From Hymenobacter sp. J193 (GTDB taxonomy: Bacteria > Bacteroidota > Bacteroidia > Cytophagales > Hymenobacteraceae), in the NCBI RefSeq assembly GCF_024700075.1, contig NZ_JAJONE010000001.1, positions 2,074,001 to 2,138,000 of the forward strand: a DNA stretch of 64,000 bases. The letters run 5' to 3'. Shown here in pieces: positions 62,791-64,000 of the stretch (the stretch's first letter is position 1; the number at the start of each line of letters is the position of its first letter). The notes under the pieces were generated by a model. That model saw only the letters and a list, made by a program, of their open reading frames with translations. It made no database searches and had not been told where the DNA came from. The position numbers and the translations under genes were made by a program.

Positions 62791-63582
62791 GTGAATCTTT
62801 CTCTTAGTTCCCAAGTCGCGCTGGTGGGCGGCAGCACCCAGGGCATCGGCCAGGCCGTGGCCGAAGAGCTGGCCCGCCTCGGCGCTACCGTGGTACTGCT
62901 GGCCCGCAACGAAGTCCGCCTGCGCGAAGTAGCCGCCAGCCTGCCTGCTCCGGCCGGCCAGGCCCACTCCTACCTCGTGGCCGACTACGCCCAGCCCGTG
63001 CAGGTGCAGCAGCGCGTGGCCGCCTACTTGGCCGCTCACCCGGCCGGCTTCGATATTCTGGTAAATAATACCGGCGGTCCGGCCGGCGGCCCTTTGCTGG
63101 AAGCGCCGTTGGAGGCGCTGCGGGCGGCCTTTGAGCAGCACGTGGTTTGCAACCAGTTGCTGGCCCAGGCGGTGGTACCGGCCATGCAGGAGCGCGGGCG
63201 CGGGCGCATCATCAACATCATCAGCACCTCCGTAAAGCAGCCGCTCCCGGGCCTGGGCGTGAGCAACACCATCCGCGGAGCCGTGGGCAACTGGGCCAAA
63301 ACCCTGGCCAATGAGCTGGGTCCGCACGGCATCACGGTAAACAACGTGCTGCCCGGAGCCACGCTCACCCAGCGGCATACGTCCCTCATCGAAAAGAAAA
63401 CCGCCCAGACCGGCCAGACCACCGAGCAGGTAGAGGCCGGCATGTTGCGCCTGATTCCGGCCGGCCGCTTCGGGCTGGCCGACGAAGTAGCCGCTGCCGT
63501 AGCTTTCCTGGCTTCGCCTGCCGCCGCCTACATCAACGGCATCAACGTGCCGGTGGATGGCGGCCGCACCAGCAGCTTATAG
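62791..63582 (+). CDS. Short-chain dehydrogenase/reductase lacking the Tyr/Lys pair
   Basis: A 263-aa SDR-fold protein. The dinucleotide site is GGSTQGIGQ (residues 13-21) and the NNTGG segment (92-96) is present. The catalytic Ser145 is there in IISTSV. The YxxxK dyad is replaced by S158xxxR162 (GVSNTIRGA). Normal reductase chemistry is therefore unlikely; a binding role or altered catalysis is possible. C-terminal NNVLPGATLT and NGINVPVDGG fit the family. The start is GTG 62791. It is divergent from haaO, and I have seen SDRs of this kind near kynurenine genes in Bacteroidota (recollection, not searched). Confidence 0.8.
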   Translation: MNLSLSSQVALVGGSTQGIGQAVAEELARLGATVVLLARNEVRLREVAASLPAPAGQAHSYLVADYAQPVQVQQRVAAYLAAHPAGFDILVNNTGGPAGGPLLEAPLEALRAAFEQHVVCNQLLAQAVVPAMQERGRGRIINIISTSVKQPLPGLGVSNTIRGAVGNWAKTLANELGPHGITVNNVLPGATLTQRHTSLIEKKTAQTGQTTEQVEAGMLRLIPAGRFGLADEVAAAVAFLASPAAAYINGINVPVDGGRTSSL

Positions 63583-63670
63583 GGTGAATAGCGGGCTGAT
63601 GGAGCAGGCAAATTGCTGGTCTGACTTGCTTGCTTGAGCCTCAGCCAGAAAAGCATTCTACTATACAGAA

Positions 63671-64000
63671 GTGCAACCATTTAGCCGTTCCGGAGCTCAG
63701 CTATCGAACCACCCGCCCAGTCCGACACCTATTCAGCCATCCAATCCTTTGGTTAAGTTCGATACCCTTTCTATTGTAGTGCCGGTGTACAATGAGGCAC
63801 CCACCGTGCATCAGATTCTGGACCGGCTGCGGGTGCTGGAGCTGGTGAACGGCATCCGGAAGGAAATTATTCTGGTGAACGACTGCTCCACCGATGCCTC
63901 GGCCGAGGTGCTGACTGCCTACGCCGCGCAGTACCCCGAGCTGAACCTGCGCCTGCTCCACCACGCCGTGAACCAGGGCAAAGGCGCGGCCCTGCACACC
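63671..64000 (+). CDS. Family 2 glycosyltransferase, dolichyl-P-mannose-synthase-like (3' end outside window)
   Basis: The first 110 codons of a GT-A glycosyltransferase: SIVVPVYNEAPTVHQILDRL, ILVNDCSTDASAEVL and NQGKGAALHT match the GT2/DPM1-like nucleotide-sugar site (the second Asp of the D-x-D-like segment lies past the DCSTD turn). The start is probably GTG 63671, with a Pro/Ser-rich leader (QPFSRSGAQLSNHPPSPTP); TTG 63749 is another option. Enzymes of this type make polyprenyl-phosphate-mannose, the donor used by PIG-V-like proteins such as those at 57078 and 59026. This functional link is inference. Confidence 0.7.
   Translation, partial: MQPFSRSGAQLSNHPPSPTPIQPSNPLVKFDTLSIVVPVYNEAPTVHQILDRLRVLELVNGIRKEIILVNDCSTDASAEVLTAYAAQYPELNLRLLHHAVNQGKGAALHT

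Overview
The window reads as chromosomal DNA of a pigmented, high-GC member of the Bacteroidota, most like Hymenobacter (Cytophagales). I infer this from gene content, not from a search: a type IX secretion sorting domain, PorT-like barrels, a SusC/RagA-style TonB receptor, DUF4142, DUF349, DUF2795 and DUF4159 proteins, a lycopene cyclase, a kynurenine pathway, and TAnnTTTG-type promoter boxes. I saw no rRNA, tRNA, CRISPR array, prophage or complete insertion sequence.

Layout. 1-3.2 kb: a tldD/tldE pair separated by a broken four-helix-bundle gene and iterated repeats. 3.3-6.2 kb: a lipoprotein, two outer-membrane proteins and a DUF4159 protein. 6.3-14.0 kb: a MoxR ATPase / DUF58 / BatA-like / DUF4175 / large membrane protein operon. 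14.1-19.6 kb: an ECF sigma factor with a membrane-tethered trypsin-like protease, small proteins and a type IX secreted PHP hydrolase. 20-24.5 kb: an accessory stretch with an SMP-30 lipoprotein, an atypical response regulator, an HU-like protein, an A+T-rich secreted protein and an HsdS fragment. 24.5-41.6 kb: housekeeping genes (ettA, DUF349, LOG family, ABC permease, queA, ispD, enoyl-CoA hydratase, two DUF4142 lipoproteins, uvrA) plus a disrupted lycopene cyclase. 41.8-49.8 kb: paralogous small-protein pairs, asnS, rpoN and a PAP2-like protein. 49.8-63.6 kb: kynurenine 3-monooxygenase, a TonB receptor, alkB, kynureninase, two copies of a lipoprotein plus PIG-V-like transferase module, an ACMSD-like amidohydrolase, 3-hydroxyanthranilate dioxygenase and an unusual SDR. 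The right edge cuts a family 2 glycosyltransferase.

The kmo, kynU, haaO and ACMSD-like genes form the later part of a tryptophan-kynurenine route to the 2-aminomuconate branch. Tryptophan dioxygenase and formamidase are not in the window.

The most unusual signal is a class of iterated-word inverted repeats. They are built from short words of about 7-10 bp and sit exactly at gene ends, overlapping stop codons or supplying the first codons of genes (four-helix-bundle/tldE, moxR/DUF58, DUF2795/ABC ATPase, ABC ATPase/crtY, crtY/LOG, ABC permease, queA/ispD, ACMSD/haaO). The words differ between loci but the architecture recurs. Other interspersed hairpin repeats are present too, some nested inside these. 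Three genes (four-helix-bundle, crtY, a carboxypeptidase-regulatory-like protein) carry frameshifts; two of these lie in 6-nt homopolymers, so assembly error must be excluded.
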